DNA of 64,000 bases from Antennarius striatus (taxonomy: Eukaryota > Chordata > Actinopteri > Lophiiformes > Antennariidae), in the NCBI RefSeq assembly GCF_040054535.1, contig NC_090797.1, positions 15,094,501 through 15,158,500 of the forward strand. Reading direction: 5' to 3'. Positions 1-10,639 of the stretch are shown piece after piece. Position 1 is the first letter of the stretch. Each line of letters begins with the position of its first letter. Under the pieces are notes generated by a model. It ran no database searches. It was not told the DNA's origin and saw only the letters and a program-made list of their open reading frames with translations. A program made the position numbers and the translations under genes.

Positions 1-599
1 AGGAGCAGCTTCTTGGGCTCCTGGAGGAGGTGAAACTACTATGCCTCCAGAACGCGGAGAAGGAGAAGCGAATTGTGGATCTCGAGCGGTGAGTGGATGA
101 GCTGGAGCAATACTCCCGCATCAATGATGTGGTCATCACCGGCATCAACATCAGGCCTCGCTCATAAGCTCGTGCAGTGGCCACGGACAGCGGGGAGCCC
201 AGCGAGAAGGAGACACCATCGGTGGAGCAACAGGTGGCTTCCTATCTCCAGAGCAGGGGGATAGAGTTGGACCGGGAGCACATCGAGGCGTGTCGCCCAC
301 TACCAGTAAAGAACGAGAGACCGTCAGCGCTCATCAGAAGGTTTACTAATCGGAAAAAGAAAATGGCACTGCTGAAACAGGGGTGCAAGCTAAAGGGCAC
401 AAATGTATTCATAAACGAGCACTTGACAAAGAAAAATGCTGACATCACAAGGATCGCAGGACAACTGCAAAAACAAGGCGAGATTCAACAAACCTGGGTA
501 ACAAACTGTAAGATCTTCATCAAACTAAATGGGTCACCGGAGGCAGCAGAAGTCTTGCTGGTGAAGAGCATAGAAGACCTTGAACAGTATCGACATTGA
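1..599 (+). pseudogene. LINE ORF1-like fragment (left-block copy, window edge)
   Basis: This is the C-terminal half of a non-LTR retrotransposon ORF1-type (RNA-binding) protein. The readable domain spans about 177-599 (140 codons) and includes the segments ALIRRFTNRKKKMALLKQG, FINEHLTKKNADITR and CKIFIKLNGSPEAAEV, a pattern I associate with L2/CR1-type ORF1 proteins of fish. Upstream, the same reading frame continues from the window edge but is broken by a TGA near 90 and a TAA near 165. The first ~40 bases are the last unit of a coiled-coil repeat that is complete in the second copy (40,721-41,182). That copy has the same two stops, so both descend from an already dead source. Family assignment is from memory of the motif; 'LINE ORF1' is fairly sure, the clade is not. 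Confidence 0.6.
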
Positions 600-1572
600 T
601 GCAGCTTGTGACTCCTCATCATCACAATGCCAAACACACCAAGAACACAGACTACACCAAGCACCAATATGGACATGGACATGTTACAGAAGATCCTACA
701 GCATCAACAAATAGAACTGGAAACGTGTGAGTATCAAGAGCACACCCCACTGGAGCAGAAAAAGTATGCAGTTGGTCTCTTCATTGATCTGAACCCCATG
801 TCAGACACATAAAAACAAAAATATACAAAACCCTCTCAATTATAAATAAAGCAAAACTATACCTTGATGGAAATGCACTCTGTACTTTATACTGCACCTT
901 GGTCCTCCCGTACTTTACATATTGTGTTGAAGTTTGGGGGAATACTTATCAGAACACAATTAATCCTCTGATCATTCTACAGAAAAGAGCAGTGTGGAAC
1001 ATTCACAAGGTTGGTTTTCTTGAACATACTCATAACCTGTTTACGCAGTCAAAGTTGCTAAAATTTCATGATATTGTACCATATAATACATCAATAGTTT
1101 TATATAATAATAATAATAATAATAATGATGGATTAGATTTATATAGCGCTTTCTTGTCTGGACACTCAAAGTCACTTACATTGGATCCATTATTCATTCA
1201 CACCTCATTCATACTTGGTGGTGGTAAACTACGTACGTAGCCACAGCTGCCCTGGGGCAGACTGACGGAGGCGTGGCTGCCACTCTGCCCCTCCGACCAC
1301 CACCGGAACAATCACACACATTCAACAAATTATTACCACCAAACCTCCAACGATTCTTTATAACTCCAGTCAGGGCTCATCACTTGAGAGTTTCTGGATA
1401 TTTTCATTGCCGAGAGCTCAAACCACGCATAAACGTTTTTGTGTGTCTGTGTGCGGAGTGAAACTCTGGAACAATCTGGTCTCACAACACAAGAAATGCC
1501 AAAGTACTAATCAATTCAAACTGTTATATAAACATCATGTCTGGTCAAAGTATAGAGATGAGGGTCTTTAAC
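600..1572 (+). pseudogene. Internally deleted LINE ORF2 (reverse transcriptase) remnant
   Basis: Directly after ORF1 comes a short frame ending KKYAVGLFIDLNPMSDT (627-812). VGLFIDL matches the start of a reverse transcriptase palm. The sequence then jumps to the RT thumb and C-terminus: VLPYFTYCVEVWGNTYQ and ILQKRAV...IHKVGFLEH (899-1120), then VCGVKLWNN-like sequence near 1450-1570 in a shifted frame. Most of the polymerase, including the catalytic palm, is therefore missing. The same deletion occurs at 41,751-42,733 and its 3' part at 51,560-52,500, so it predates the duplications. A dispersed repeat (1126-1320) sits inside the thumb region. Non-functional. Confidence 0.6.
1126..1320 (+). 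repeat. Dispersed fish repeat inside the LINE thumb region
   Basis: A non-coding stretch starting with tagatttatatagcgctttc and running through 'gtagccacagctgccctggg' and 'ccgaccaccaccggaacaa'. I recognise this as a short interspersed repeat common in fish genomes, but cannot name its family. It interrupts the RT C-terminus at an (AAT)n tract and is present at the same place in all three LINE copies (near 42,277-42,480 and 52,043-52,250), so it inserted before they were duplicated. Confidence 0.5.
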
Positions 1573-2163
1573 TCAGACTGCTGTTCTGTTTGTTAACATG
1601 TGCTCAATGTTTCTTTTACAATTGTTGGTATTTGTTAATTACTGCTGTTGGCATTTGTCCATTACCATTGTTGGTATATTGTACATTACCATTGTTGGTA
1701 TATCGTGCCTTCCTTACATTGTTGTGTCCAATTGCTATTGCAATGTGATAATTTCATTGTTGCCCATGGTGACGCCATCGTGATGCAATTATTGTGTGGT
1801 TATCCTTGAATCTTTGAAGTAGCAGTGAAGCTCAGTGTGTTGATCTCTGAATCAGGAACTGGGGTGGGATTACATAAGTTTTCTTCTTCCCACTCCCTTT
1901 CAGGCAGAATTGTATTGTTGGGTTATGATCTTTGTTTATTATTTGCTTATTTAATTATTTTGTTTGTTGTTGATTATTTGTTTGTTTTTTGTTTTGTTTT
2001 TCCTTGCCTTGTCTGAAATAAATGAATAACTAACTAACTAATGAAGAATACTTTAATAATGCTACAGCGGAATTTGTTACCTCTTTTAAGTACAAGTACA
2101 GTCATACGGCACACGTTACACAAGAAAGTACAAGAATACAGCTATCAGTTAGACAACACAGCA
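1573..2163 (+). other. LINE 3' UTR and tail, then shared flank; no gene
   Basis: T-rich non-coding sequence with several copies of a short motif around 'attgttggtat' (1620-1700). It ends in 'gaaataaatgaa' plus a (TAAC)n tail near 2010-2040, as expected for the 3' end of the preceding LINE. From 2041 a shared flank begins ('aagaatactttaataatgc') that runs to the Rex1 insertion site at ~2163. The same flank is uninterrupted at 52,970-53,100. Confidence 0.5.
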
Positions 2164-2164
2164 T

Positions 2165-2361
2165 AGATGGATGGATGGATGGATGGATGGATGGATGGAT
2201 GGATGGATGGATGGATGGATGGATGGATGGATGGATGGATGGATGGATGGATGGATGGATGGATGGATGGATGGATGGATGGATGGATGGATGGATGGAT
2301 GGATGGATGGATGGATGGATGGATGGATGGATGGATGGATGGATGGATGGATGGATGGATG

Positions 2362-2449
<88 letters not shown>
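2165..2449. repeat. Compound (GATG)n-(GATA)n microsatellite
   Basis: About 200 bp of GATG followed by about 87 bp of GATA. It forms the 3' tail of the Rex1-like LINE lying to its right on the minus strand. The homologous tract in the right block (43,451-43,679) is GATA only. Open frames here are low-complexity artefacts. Confidence 0.95.
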
Positions 2450-2751
2450 CTTTATTAATCCCGGAGGAAATTGCATATATCCACTGCTCAGGCATTACAT
2501 AACAAATAATACTGGATAAACACCAGGAGAAAAGGAAACACTGACATCACAGGACATACCACAAGACATACATTACACTAACAGACACATGCAGCACTAA
2601 CAGGACTTATATACTAAACTATAACTAAAATATAAACAGTATAAAATTTAAAAATATTACAGTATTAAAATATAAACAGTATAAAATAAAATCTAAACAG
2701 TATAAAATTGAATTAAAATATAAAACAGTATAAAAAAAATAAAAAAAATAA

Positions 2752-2794
<43 letters not shown>

Positions 2795-3822
2795 ACAGTA
2801 TAAAATTAAATTTAAATTAAATTAAATTAAATCCATATTCAACCCCGTGCTGACCTCGCCACCTCCCCCCCCCGCTCCTCCTGAGAGAGTCATTGTACCC
2901 CCTGATGGCACGGGGCACGAAGGAGGACCTCAGCCTCTCTGTGGAGGCGCTGTGTGACAGCAGTCTGCCGCTGAAGGTGCTTCTCTGCTGGGAGAAGGTG
3001 GTGTGTAGGGGGGGGCTGGTGTTGTTCATGATGGCCTTAATTTTAGACATGGTCCTGCTCTCCAGAAGCATATCCACAGAGTCCAGGCTCAGCCCGACCA
3101 CTGAGCCCGCTCTGCGGATGAGTCTGTTCAGACGGTCCATATCTCTTTTCCTGGCCCCCCCACCCCAACACACAATGGCGTATGACAGCACACTGGAGAC
3201 TACGGACTGATAGAACATGAGAAGGAGCTTAGGACAGATGTTGAAGGAGGCCAGCCTCCTCAGGAAGTACATCCTGCTCTGCCCCTTCTTGTACACACAG
3301 AGTTGAGTGACCAGTCCAGTCTGCTGTCTAGCTGCAGTCCCAGGTACTGATAGTTTTCTACCACCTCCACCTCACTGCCTTTGATGATCACCGGCTGTGG
3401 AGAGGGAGGTGCCCGCCGGAAATCCAGAACCATCTCCTTTGTCTTGGAGACGTTGAGCTGGAGCTGGTTCTGTTGGCACCACTCCACGAAGTCAGCCACC
3501 AATGCCCTGTACCCCCCCTCATCACCCTCCCGGATACATGCCACTATCGCGGTGTCATCGGAGTACTTCTGTATGTGGCATGTATCCGAGTTGTGCTTGA
3601 AGTCTGATGTGTAGAGGGTGAAGAGAATGGGGGATAGAACGGTCCCCTGTGGCGCCCCCGTGCTGCTGGTCACCATAGAAGACAAACAGTCCCCCATACG
3701 GACGTACTGGGGTCTGTCCGTTAGGTAGTCCGTAATCCAGCTCACGAGGTAGGGGTCCACAGCCATGGAGGTCAGTTTATCCTGCAGGAGCTGGGGCTGG
3801 ATGGTGTTGAAGGCTTGAAGGC
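2450..3822 (-). pseudogene. Rex1/CR1-like non-LTR reverse transcriptase fragment
   Basis: Minus-strand 3' portion of a non-LTR retrotransposon. The first reading frame (3766 to 3260) holds RT palm motifs: STGAPQGTVLSPILF, then YSDDTA as the catalytic box (usually FADD), then LQLNVSKTKEMVLDFRR. A second frame (3296 to 2817) holds the thumb: RMYFLRRLASFNICPKLL, YAIVCWGG and SFVPRAIRGYN. The two frames are split by a small frameshift near 3300; the homologous right-block copy has five more bases there and reads through. The 3' UTR is AT-rich with a (TA)n tract at 2757-2792 and ends in 'ttaatcccggaggaaattg'-type sequence next to the GATA tail, typical of Rex1-class elements. Truncated at its 5' end near 3820, where the target sequence resumes. 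The clade name is my inference. Confidence 0.75.
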
Positions 3823-4060
3823 ATTCACACTAAATAAACAGGAGACATATAAACACGCTGTTCTGGGATCAGAAAATGGTCTCGTCAGACCTTCAGTCAG
3901 ATTTACAGACCATTTGTTCAATCTGTCAACTGTTTAATTTGGGTATTTGGCTGGAATTTAGTTAACCTTTATTTTGGCAAGCTTGCATACCATTTTACCC
4001 CAGGTATCTGATCTTCACTCGGCGGCCGTCATTTTGTGAACCACTGTCTCCACAGATGTA
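3823..4060. other. Intergenic flank shared three times
   Basis: Sequence beginning 'ttcacactaaataaacagg' that also follows the Rex1 copy at ~50,430 and follows the empty Rex1 site at ~53,090. No coding potential recognised. It ends with the TA dinucleotide used as target by the pogo-like element. Confidence 0.6.
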
Positions 4061-5237
4061 CCGTATTTATTCGAGTATAACGCGCAAAATTTTCTACCTA
4101 AAAAAGAACTCAAAGATTGGGTGCGCGTTATAAACAAGGGCTGGGGTGACACGCTTAGATGTATTAGTATACAGTATTATTTGCGCAATGACTTATTTGT
4201 CGAAGATATCGCTGACCAAAATCGCAAAACATTGAATGCAACCACATCTCTCGACCCACAAAACGTACATGGTCGATTTTTAGTAACAGTATCCAAATCA
4301 TTTGCGTGGGCGATCTAAAATAAATACTGGTAATTCATGATGGCTCATGCGCATCACTCCTGCAGAGGCAAGGCGTATCTAAGGAAATGGTATTCAATAA
4401 TCAAATGCGTCATCAGCAGACCTTGTCGGATGGTGTCATTTCCGAGAATTCTTATAATAATAATAATAATCCACCTTTAATAGTCCACACAATGGGGAAA
4501 TTATGTTTTCCTCTCCAGTTTTTTGTACATGCATATATATATGTGTTAGTCAGCACACACACACAAACATTGTATACAGGCCCCTGAACACAACACACAC
4601 TAGGGGCCTGTAGGCATGCAGTTAATGACGAGTACAGGGAGGTGGAGGGACGGGTCGCAGCTTCGGGGGTGCGCCCCAATGAGCAGCTTGTGGGGGGGAC
4701 GGCGCCTTGCTCAAGGGCGCCTCGGCAGTGGCTGGGAGGTGAGCTGACACCTCCAACTGTCAGCTCACACTCCGAAGATGTCTGGCTGGAGCAGGAATCG
4801 AACCGCCGATGGCTGGGCTGTCTGGTCCCAAGACGTCCGCTCTACCGCTGAGCCACTGCCTCCGCTGTGACGTATGATATTTGATTATTGAATAGCATTT
4901 TCTTAGCTACGCCTTGTCTCTTCATTTCCTTTCCTCGCCTCAGCCACACTGAAACGTGAGTTACCGGTAAGCATTGCTGGTGTATCTGATGATGAATCGG
5001 ACTTTGAAGGATTTTAAATGCCTGTAAATATTGTTAATTTTATTTCGGTATTGTGTTCATAGTTTACGTTGTCAATAAATGATTTTTATCATGGACGCAT
5101 GTGTTTAACAATGTTTGGCACTTACAATGCTTTGTCTGAGCCGAGAAAAAGTGAAACAAAATTTTATACCGATTTTTTAATCGAAAATTAGGGATGCGCG
5201 TTATACACGTGTGCGCGTTATACTCGAATAAATACGG
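4061..5237. mobile_element. Non-autonomous pogo-like DNA transposon with TA target duplication
   Basis: The element starts ccgtatttattcgagtataa and ends with its inverse (about 26 bp perfect terminal inverted repeats), with further 'tgcgcgttata' subterminal repeats inside each end. It is flanked by TA on both sides (4059-4060 and 5238-5239), the Tc1/mariner/pogo target duplication. The empty site is visible at ~53,326, where the same flanks join around one TA. No transposase frame was recognised inside, so it would need a transposase in trans. A tRNA-derived SINE is nested within it. A second copy, lacking its right end, lies at 50,669-51,559. Confidence 0.85.
4470..4862 (-). mobile_element. 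tRNA-derived SINE (copy 1), nested in the pogo-like element
   Basis: Read on the minus strand, its head near 4860 is tRNA-like: an A-box region tggctcagcggtagagcgg and a B box ggttcgattcc lie at normal spacing. The body passes through 'gtgagctgacacctcc' and the tail near 4470-4500 carries 'ccattgtgtggac'. Related copies at 15,706-16,057 and about 60,103-60,515, plus a broken one at 51,070-51,297, define the family. Pol III transcription from the tRNA head would be expected of an active SINE. Confidence 0.75.
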
Positions 5238-5239
5238 TA

Positions 5240-5558
5240 GCAGTTCTGAGCAGTCAGTGGTTCTACCAGTTTAACCCTATCTAAACTAGTTTTACCTTTT
5301 GCTTAAGCCTTTCAAACATCACACTCTGTTCCTGACCATTCGCTCCATTCATTTTACACAATCCCTATTTATCACATTCACAAATTCGCCTTCCATTTCA
5401 TACAATACAACACAATATTCAATTAACCCATTAAAAATGAGAGGTCAAGTATCTACTCTGGGTCCTCCAGCAGCGATGCCTCCAGCTGCTCTGTTAAAAT
5501 CGCAGACAAAGACGACACTCCTCTAGCCATCGTACTTGCTCCAAGCTGGACATCGGAG
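5240..5558. repeat. Thrice-repeated flank sequence; no gene
   Basis: Starts 'gcagttctgagcagtcagtg' and runs through 'ccctatctaaactagttttacc' and 'caatacaacacaatattcaa'. It recurs at 53,328-53,640 and, in part, at 59,415-59,600, where it abuts the end of the makorin D 5' flank. The last copy shows it is a repeat in its own right; LTR-derived sequence is one possibility. No coding potential recognised. Confidence 0.55.
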
Positions 5559-5559
5559 A

Positions 5560-6005
5560 TGACATCACGACCATGTTTCTCATCTTTGAATCATTATTTA
5601 GCGACAAGCATCATAGCTTCTTTAAAAACCTCACCATCTGAAAACGGTTTCTTGTTCTTTATCAAAAAACGGGCAGCTCTAGACGAAGCTTCGATTGCGT
5701 TCTGGGATTTTTTCTTCTTGCTTCTTGAAAAAAGTCTGTTGTTTGTCTGAAGCTGCCTTTAACCCACTGACTTTCTCAGTACATAAAGTGCTGCTGGGTG
5801 GGTAGTTCACAGTCATGTTTTTGTGGCATGTTTGGAAATGCCTCTCCACGTTGTGCCGCTTTGGTACTGCAACAGTCATCCCACAAAAAAGACACAAACA
5901 TTTCTCTTTGAATGACGTAAAAAAAGAAATCTTCTTTCCAGTCACTCTGAAAATACGATGTCCTTTTGTGTTTTCTTCCATGGTTTTTGGGCAAAAGCAC
6001 AAGCA
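5560..6005 (-). pseudogene. hAT-type transposase N-terminal fragment (BED-like zinc finger)
   Basis: The minus-strand frame 6002 to 5679 contains a Cys2-His2 arrangement, CLFCGMTVAVPKRHNVERHF, followed by QTCHKN and LKAASDKQQTFF. This resembles the N-terminus of hAT/ZBED- or SCAND3-like domesticated transposases. It is cut off before any catalytic domain. Relative to the copy at 53,640-54,085, this one has altered bases near 5710-5735 that break the C-terminal part of the frame. Shared position in both blocks shows it predates the duplication. Non-functional fragment. Confidence 0.6.
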
Positions 6006-6149
6006 GGCTAACTCCTCATATCACCTGGTCAGTGTGTCAGGCGTAGACGCACGAATGACCTTCGACTTGGAGAGAGGCGAGTTTGATATCAAGTATTTTA
6101 TTTGAATGTTTTGACTTAATAAAATATCATTTTAGAATGCTGAATAATT

Positions 6150-6269
6150 CATTCATTCATTCATTTTCCAACCCGCTTAATCCGCTAACGCAGGTCGCGG
6201 GGTAGCCAGTGCCTATCCTGGCAGTCTCAGGGCGTGAGGCGGGGGACACTCCGGGCACGACGCCAGTGT
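6150..6269. mobile_element. 120-bp short repeat insertion with 14-bp target duplication
   Basis: Flanked by perfect direct repeats aatgctgaataatt (6136-6149 and 6270-6283). The right-block counterpart at 54,216-54,229 has a single copy and no insert. The insert begins with (ATTC)n and contains 'ccaacccgcttaatccgc' and 'gtcgcggggtagcc', a short interspersed sequence I recognise as common in fish genomes. Confidence 0.85.
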
Positions 6270-6553
6270 AATGCTGAATAATTAAGTTGCGATATCATTA
6301 ATGTGTTAATTAATGTTAATATTTTTAGACCACGCCTCACAGGCGCCACAAGGGGTGCTCGGGGGCGCACGGTCGCTCGCAGGAACAGCGTTGGTGACCT
6401 CTGGTTTAGAACCTCCAGACGTCACGTGAGCGCAGCAACGTCATGAGGAGCTCAGAGGTGATGAAGCTGGACCTGAGAGGGTTCCTTCTGACCGCACCAA
6501 CCTTCTGACCGTCTCATTGGTCCTTTCATCGTGAGACCTACGGACGTTGGTGG

Positions 6554-6806
6554 ACACAGGAGGGAGTGACAAAGGAGGAGCGACATAGGGAGGAGTTACA
6601 CAAGAGGGAGTTACACAGGAGGGAGTGACAAAGGAGGAGCGACATAGGAAGGAGTTACACAAGAGGGAGTTACACAGGAGGGAGTGACAAAGGAGGAGCG
6701 ACATAGGAAGGAGTTACACAAGAGGGAGTTACACAGGAGGGAGTGACAAAGGAGGAGCGACATAGGAAGGAGTTACACAAGAGGGAGTTACACAGGAGGG
6801 AGTGAC
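6554..6806. repeat. 59-bp minisatellite, four full units
   Basis: Units start at 6554, 6613, 6672 and 6731 with a 17-bp partial at 6790. Each contains 'ggagggagtgacaaaggagg' and 'ggagttacacaagag'. The array has the same unit count at 54,500-54,752 in the right block, so unit number was fixed before duplication or kept alike since. Confidence 0.9.
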
Positions 6807-6896
6807 TGTGTGTCGGCTGCTCTGACCTGATCCAGGAAACAACGTACAAACATTAGATAATAAAAGTCACACCCGTCTGTGGTGCTACAGCTGAAG

Positions 6897-7024
<128 letters not shown>

Positions 7025-7597
7025 GTGAGGATCAGGAGGTGGTCTTCTGGTGTCGACCCGGTGACACGAGTGGACCGTCACCTGAACATCAGTTTAACGT
7101 GAACACGTGTTCCTCCTGATCCTGGACAGGGTGGGGCCACCTCCATTTAAACATCACTATTGGTCACATGTCACAGTGAATCAGTACTTATCACCACAGC
7201 AGACAGCTGCTAGCTGCTGTTAGCGACCTGAGCAGCTAGCGGTCCAATGAGTCCTGTTGCTGTGGCTTATGTTTGCTCTGGAGGGTTCTGTTGGGTTTTT
7301 CTGTCTATTAAAGGGCTTTGAAATGTCTCTTGATGTGATTAAGAGCTATATAAATAAAAGTTGGTTGAGTCTGACTCAGGGGGCGGAGCCAGAGGAGGGT
7401 GAGGAGGAGAATTATGTAGAGTGGAGGATGAAGACGAGTGTCTGTCAGTGGGACGATGAGCTAATGAAGCAACAGCCAGGACTAAGACATCAGGGGTCGG
7501 GGGTTCAAAGCTGTTTTTATGCCACTAGAGGGCGCCACCACATTCTAGACCTCACCTTCACTGGAGGGAGGCTAAGGCTAGCTGTTCATGCTAGCTA
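7025..7597. other. Makorin 3'-flank sequence shared with copies B and D
   Basis: Non-coding sequence lying downstream of makorin A in its own orientation. It matches 54,900-55,470 directly and 25,250-25,690 inverted. It contains a repeat tail ('gaaatgtctcttgatgtgat' and 'gctatataaataaaagttg') of a widespread fish repeat, also seen at 19,400-19,510. The 7257-7619 open frame is a read-through of this repeat. At 7597 the match to copy D stops abruptly and the enlarged palindrome begins. Confidence 0.6.
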
Positions 7598-7788
7598 CAT
7601 GTGCGATATCACCAAGTGAGTCGTCAGTGTGTGATGGATAGTGGGGGGGGTCGTTGAAAGACAAGTTTCACCTTTGTATACTAATGACCCTCATTAGTAT
7701 ACAAAGGTGAAACACAAATTTCAACGACCCCCCCCCCCCCCCCACTACCCATCACACACTGACGACTCACTTGGTGATATCGCACATG
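7598..7788. repeat. 191-bp palindrome at the broken end of makorin A
   Basis: Two ~95-bp arms meet near 7693. The core is the hairpin seen in the other copies (tcacctttgtatactaatga and its inverse). The arms also carry an inverted second copy of the end of the RING exon (catgtgcgatatcaccaag), its splice donor and the first part of the next intron. Only copy A has the extended form. Confidence 0.9.
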
Positions 7789-8707
7789 GCCCTCCTCCAC
7801 GTCCTGATGCACTTCAGGCAGTAGCAGTGGCTGCAGTTGACCAGGATGCCGAAGCGCCGCTCACTGGGGTTGGCCTTCTCCAACACCACTTCAATGCACA
7901 TACGACACATCATGTACTCGCTGCGCTGGATGGCGAACGAGAGCTCCATGTCCTTCTCGTGGGCCTCCATGCACACCTGTGGACAGGTGCAGGAAGTGTG
8001 TGTATGTTACCACCATGTCAAAGGAGTGTGTGTGACAGCTCGTGTAGTGTGTCAGCAGGTCGTTACCTTGGTGTGCTCTGAGCGCTGACTGATGTCGGTG
8101 GGGTGGAGCACCTGGAGCTCACACATGTTACAAACGTCGCCATGGAGATAGGCACAGTTGATTCCATAGCGGCACTTTCCAATAGCGGCATAGAAGCAAA
8201 GCTGCTTCCTCAGCTCCTTGTTCTCAGGATCAGCTGCAGACGACCCACAACATCAAAATATCAATATACTGTTACCATGGTACCCACACGCCTACAACCT
8301 GATCGGACTACAGTTTCCTTCAACTGTTTGTAATCTCAGATGACACAAGTTCACTGTTGTCCACTTGCTTGTCAATGGGTGAACAAAACAACAGTTTAAC
8401 CAAATACCAAAATGAACAACAGCCCAACCCCCACCTTAGAAAATATCCACAGCCCTAAGTCTCCTCACAAGGGGACGTAGGTGGGATCTAGTGCTTCTCC
8501 CCAACACACCACGCGGATCACTCACCCCGTCCACAGTACGGCTGTCCTGAAACAAAATCGGCCGCTTTGAACCAGTCTTGAACCCATGAGCCGGGTGTTG
8601 ACCCACTGGGATCCAGGTCTGATGGGTCCAGCAGGGAAGTGGGGGGAGGCATCAGTGTGTGGGGGGTCGGCCGCTCTTCGCTTTTGGGTAGTTTGTAGTG
8701 TTCAAAC
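7771..8707 (-). pseudogene. Makorin copy A: three exons only, truncated in the RING
   Basis: Minus-strand exons lie at 8707-8526, 8233-8067 and 7976-7771, each with AG acceptor and GT donor, in the same phases as the other copies. They encode the linker with DWFKAADF and GQPYCGRG, the CCCH finger [19 protein letters not shown], the makorin Cys-His region ([14 protein letters not shown]) and the first six zinc ligands of the C3HC4 RING (CRMC ... [10 protein letters not shown]). The exon with the last CPxC pair, the final CCCH finger and the C-terminus are gone, replaced by the palindrome at 7598. Without its last zinc pair the RING could not fold, so this is a pseudogene. It is the left-block twin of copy D and shares its shortened linker, AMCDITK. 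Confidence 0.85.
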
Positions 8708-9761
8708 CTGAGGACACACAAGTTACCATGTTAAAACAAGAAGGTTTGGAGATAGAAACCCATTAGTCCCCGACACATATCAACAGAAAGTTGGGTGATA
8801 GAAACCCACCGTACCCCCCCCCCCACTCCTCACATATAAACAAAAGGTAAGGGGATGGAAACCCATTACCCTCTGTACATACAAACAGAACAGGGAAAAA
8901 ACATCAACCATTTTACCAAAAGAGCCTAAAAGAGCTACATAGATCTGAAGCTGCTGCTCCACACCACTGGTGTCAGGGTCAGTATGAACACAAAGCATTT
9001 TGGGATTTTTAATTAATGGTGAGAACATTTTAGAAACCTTTCCCCACTTCACCCTAAATTCTGTGCCCAGTGCTCCTCATCTTAGCTCTCATATCATTTA
9101 GTTATAAGAAGTCAGGACCAAACATATCCATGAGCACAGGAGACAGTGCTGGGATGAGAAAGATTACTCTAAAAATCTTCCAGCAATAACACAACAATAG
9201 AGTCAGTACTAACAGTGTGAAGATGCTACTGCTAACTGCTAACCCATCTGTTCCAAAAGATGACCATGACTCCAAACTAAAGCACTGAGTCAGAGTAAAG
9301 TGTGTGGAGTCCTCCAGGTAAAGGCAGGTCAAGAAGAGCAAAGCAGAATGAGGAGAACTTACTTCAGGCTGGTTGAAGACATGTCTGCAGGTCTCAGTCA
9401 TCCACGTCAGGACTCCTTCAGTTGTGACTCGCTGCTACTGAGTCCAGACACTTATAGTCCTGCTGGGGCAGGAACTCGCCCCCACAAACCCCCAAACAAT
9501 GAGGGTCGTTAGGAGTCATTCCCACTCAGGTGGGCCGTTGTCCCGCCCACCTTCATGCGAGCTGCCCCCACATTTGAACGTGAAAGGTGGTCTCAGGTTT
9601 CTGCTCCAACAGGAGTAACTGGACTCAGTCATCAGAACTGAAGAGGACTCTCAGACGAGAGGTGAAGCGTCTTCAACCAACCTGGAGGAAGTCCAGCTGA
9701 CTGTGTTCTAATGTGATGTCACCAGAAACAGTCGTTAGACGTTTCACAAATCAATCACACT
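8708..9761 (-). other. 5' flank of makorin A; CCCH1/CCCH2 exons absent
   Basis: Homologous to 58,360-59,414 and, inverted, to upstream sequence of B and C. A short frame beginning MTETCRHVFNQPE (9401-9363) ends at a perfect gtaagt donor, but its phase does not fit the next makorin exon and it encodes no zinc finger. Bases 9640-9710 contain 'gaggtgaagcgtcttcaa', part of a dispersed fish repeat also found in intron 5 of the other copies. Homology to the right block ends at 9761. Confidence 0.55.
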
Positions 9762-9771
9762 GTTTTCTAAT

Positions 9772-10245
<474 letters not shown>

Positions 10246-10639
10246 TTAGGTCAGAGATGCTCGTTCTTCTGGTTGTTGCTGTCGGTTTGTGAGATCAATG
10301 TATTTGTGCGGTCACCTCCTGTTTCCTTCCCAGTGCATTGAAAGGTGGAGGCGAACGGACATGTGCAGAAGCTTCGGGGGCTCCCGCTGCTGGTGTGGAG
10401 AAGCAGACAGTGGGACGTGAGCTGCTCACCGGTAACACCGGTAACACCATCACTTCATCATGACCAGAGCAAGGAGACGTTTCTCCTGCATGAAGGAACT
10501 TTTAGAACAGGGGTCACAAACCTTTTTGAGGCTTGGGGCTACTTCATGAGTACTGAGTAGTATGAAGGTCTACATAGGACCTCCATCCATCCATCATCTA
10601 TCACTTATCCACTTACCATGTAAACCCCAAGAGTGTGTT

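Noticed and set aside
2102-2495. Long minus-strand frames of IHPS/IYLS repeats and plus-strand WMDG repeats
   Set aside because: Translations of GATG/GATA microsatellites. The same applies to VCVC/HTHT frames in the TG tracts and to poly-Asn, poly-Cys and poly-Leu frames at 51,871-52,157.
4780-4861. tRNA gene on the minus strand
   Set aside because: A and B boxes are present, but the acceptor and anticodon stems do not pair well and the sequence continues into a SINE body shared with three other copies.
5815-6105. 96-codon plus-strand frame, repeated at 53,895-54,185
   Set aside because: Antisense to the hAT transposase zinc-finger fragment, which has the recognisable Cys/His pattern.
7257-7619. 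Plus-strand frame starting MLWLMFALEG, repeated at 55,127-55,495
   Set aside because: Read-through of a dispersed repeat tail and makorin 3' flank; no conserved protein features, and the two copies end differently.
9363-9401. ATG-started mini-exon MTETCRHVFNQPE with gtaagt donor upstream of each makorin copy
   Set aside because: Its phase does not join the next exon without a stop, it carries no zinc finger, copy B lacks its start, and it looks like the edge of a dispersed fish repeat. It could still be untranslated leader.
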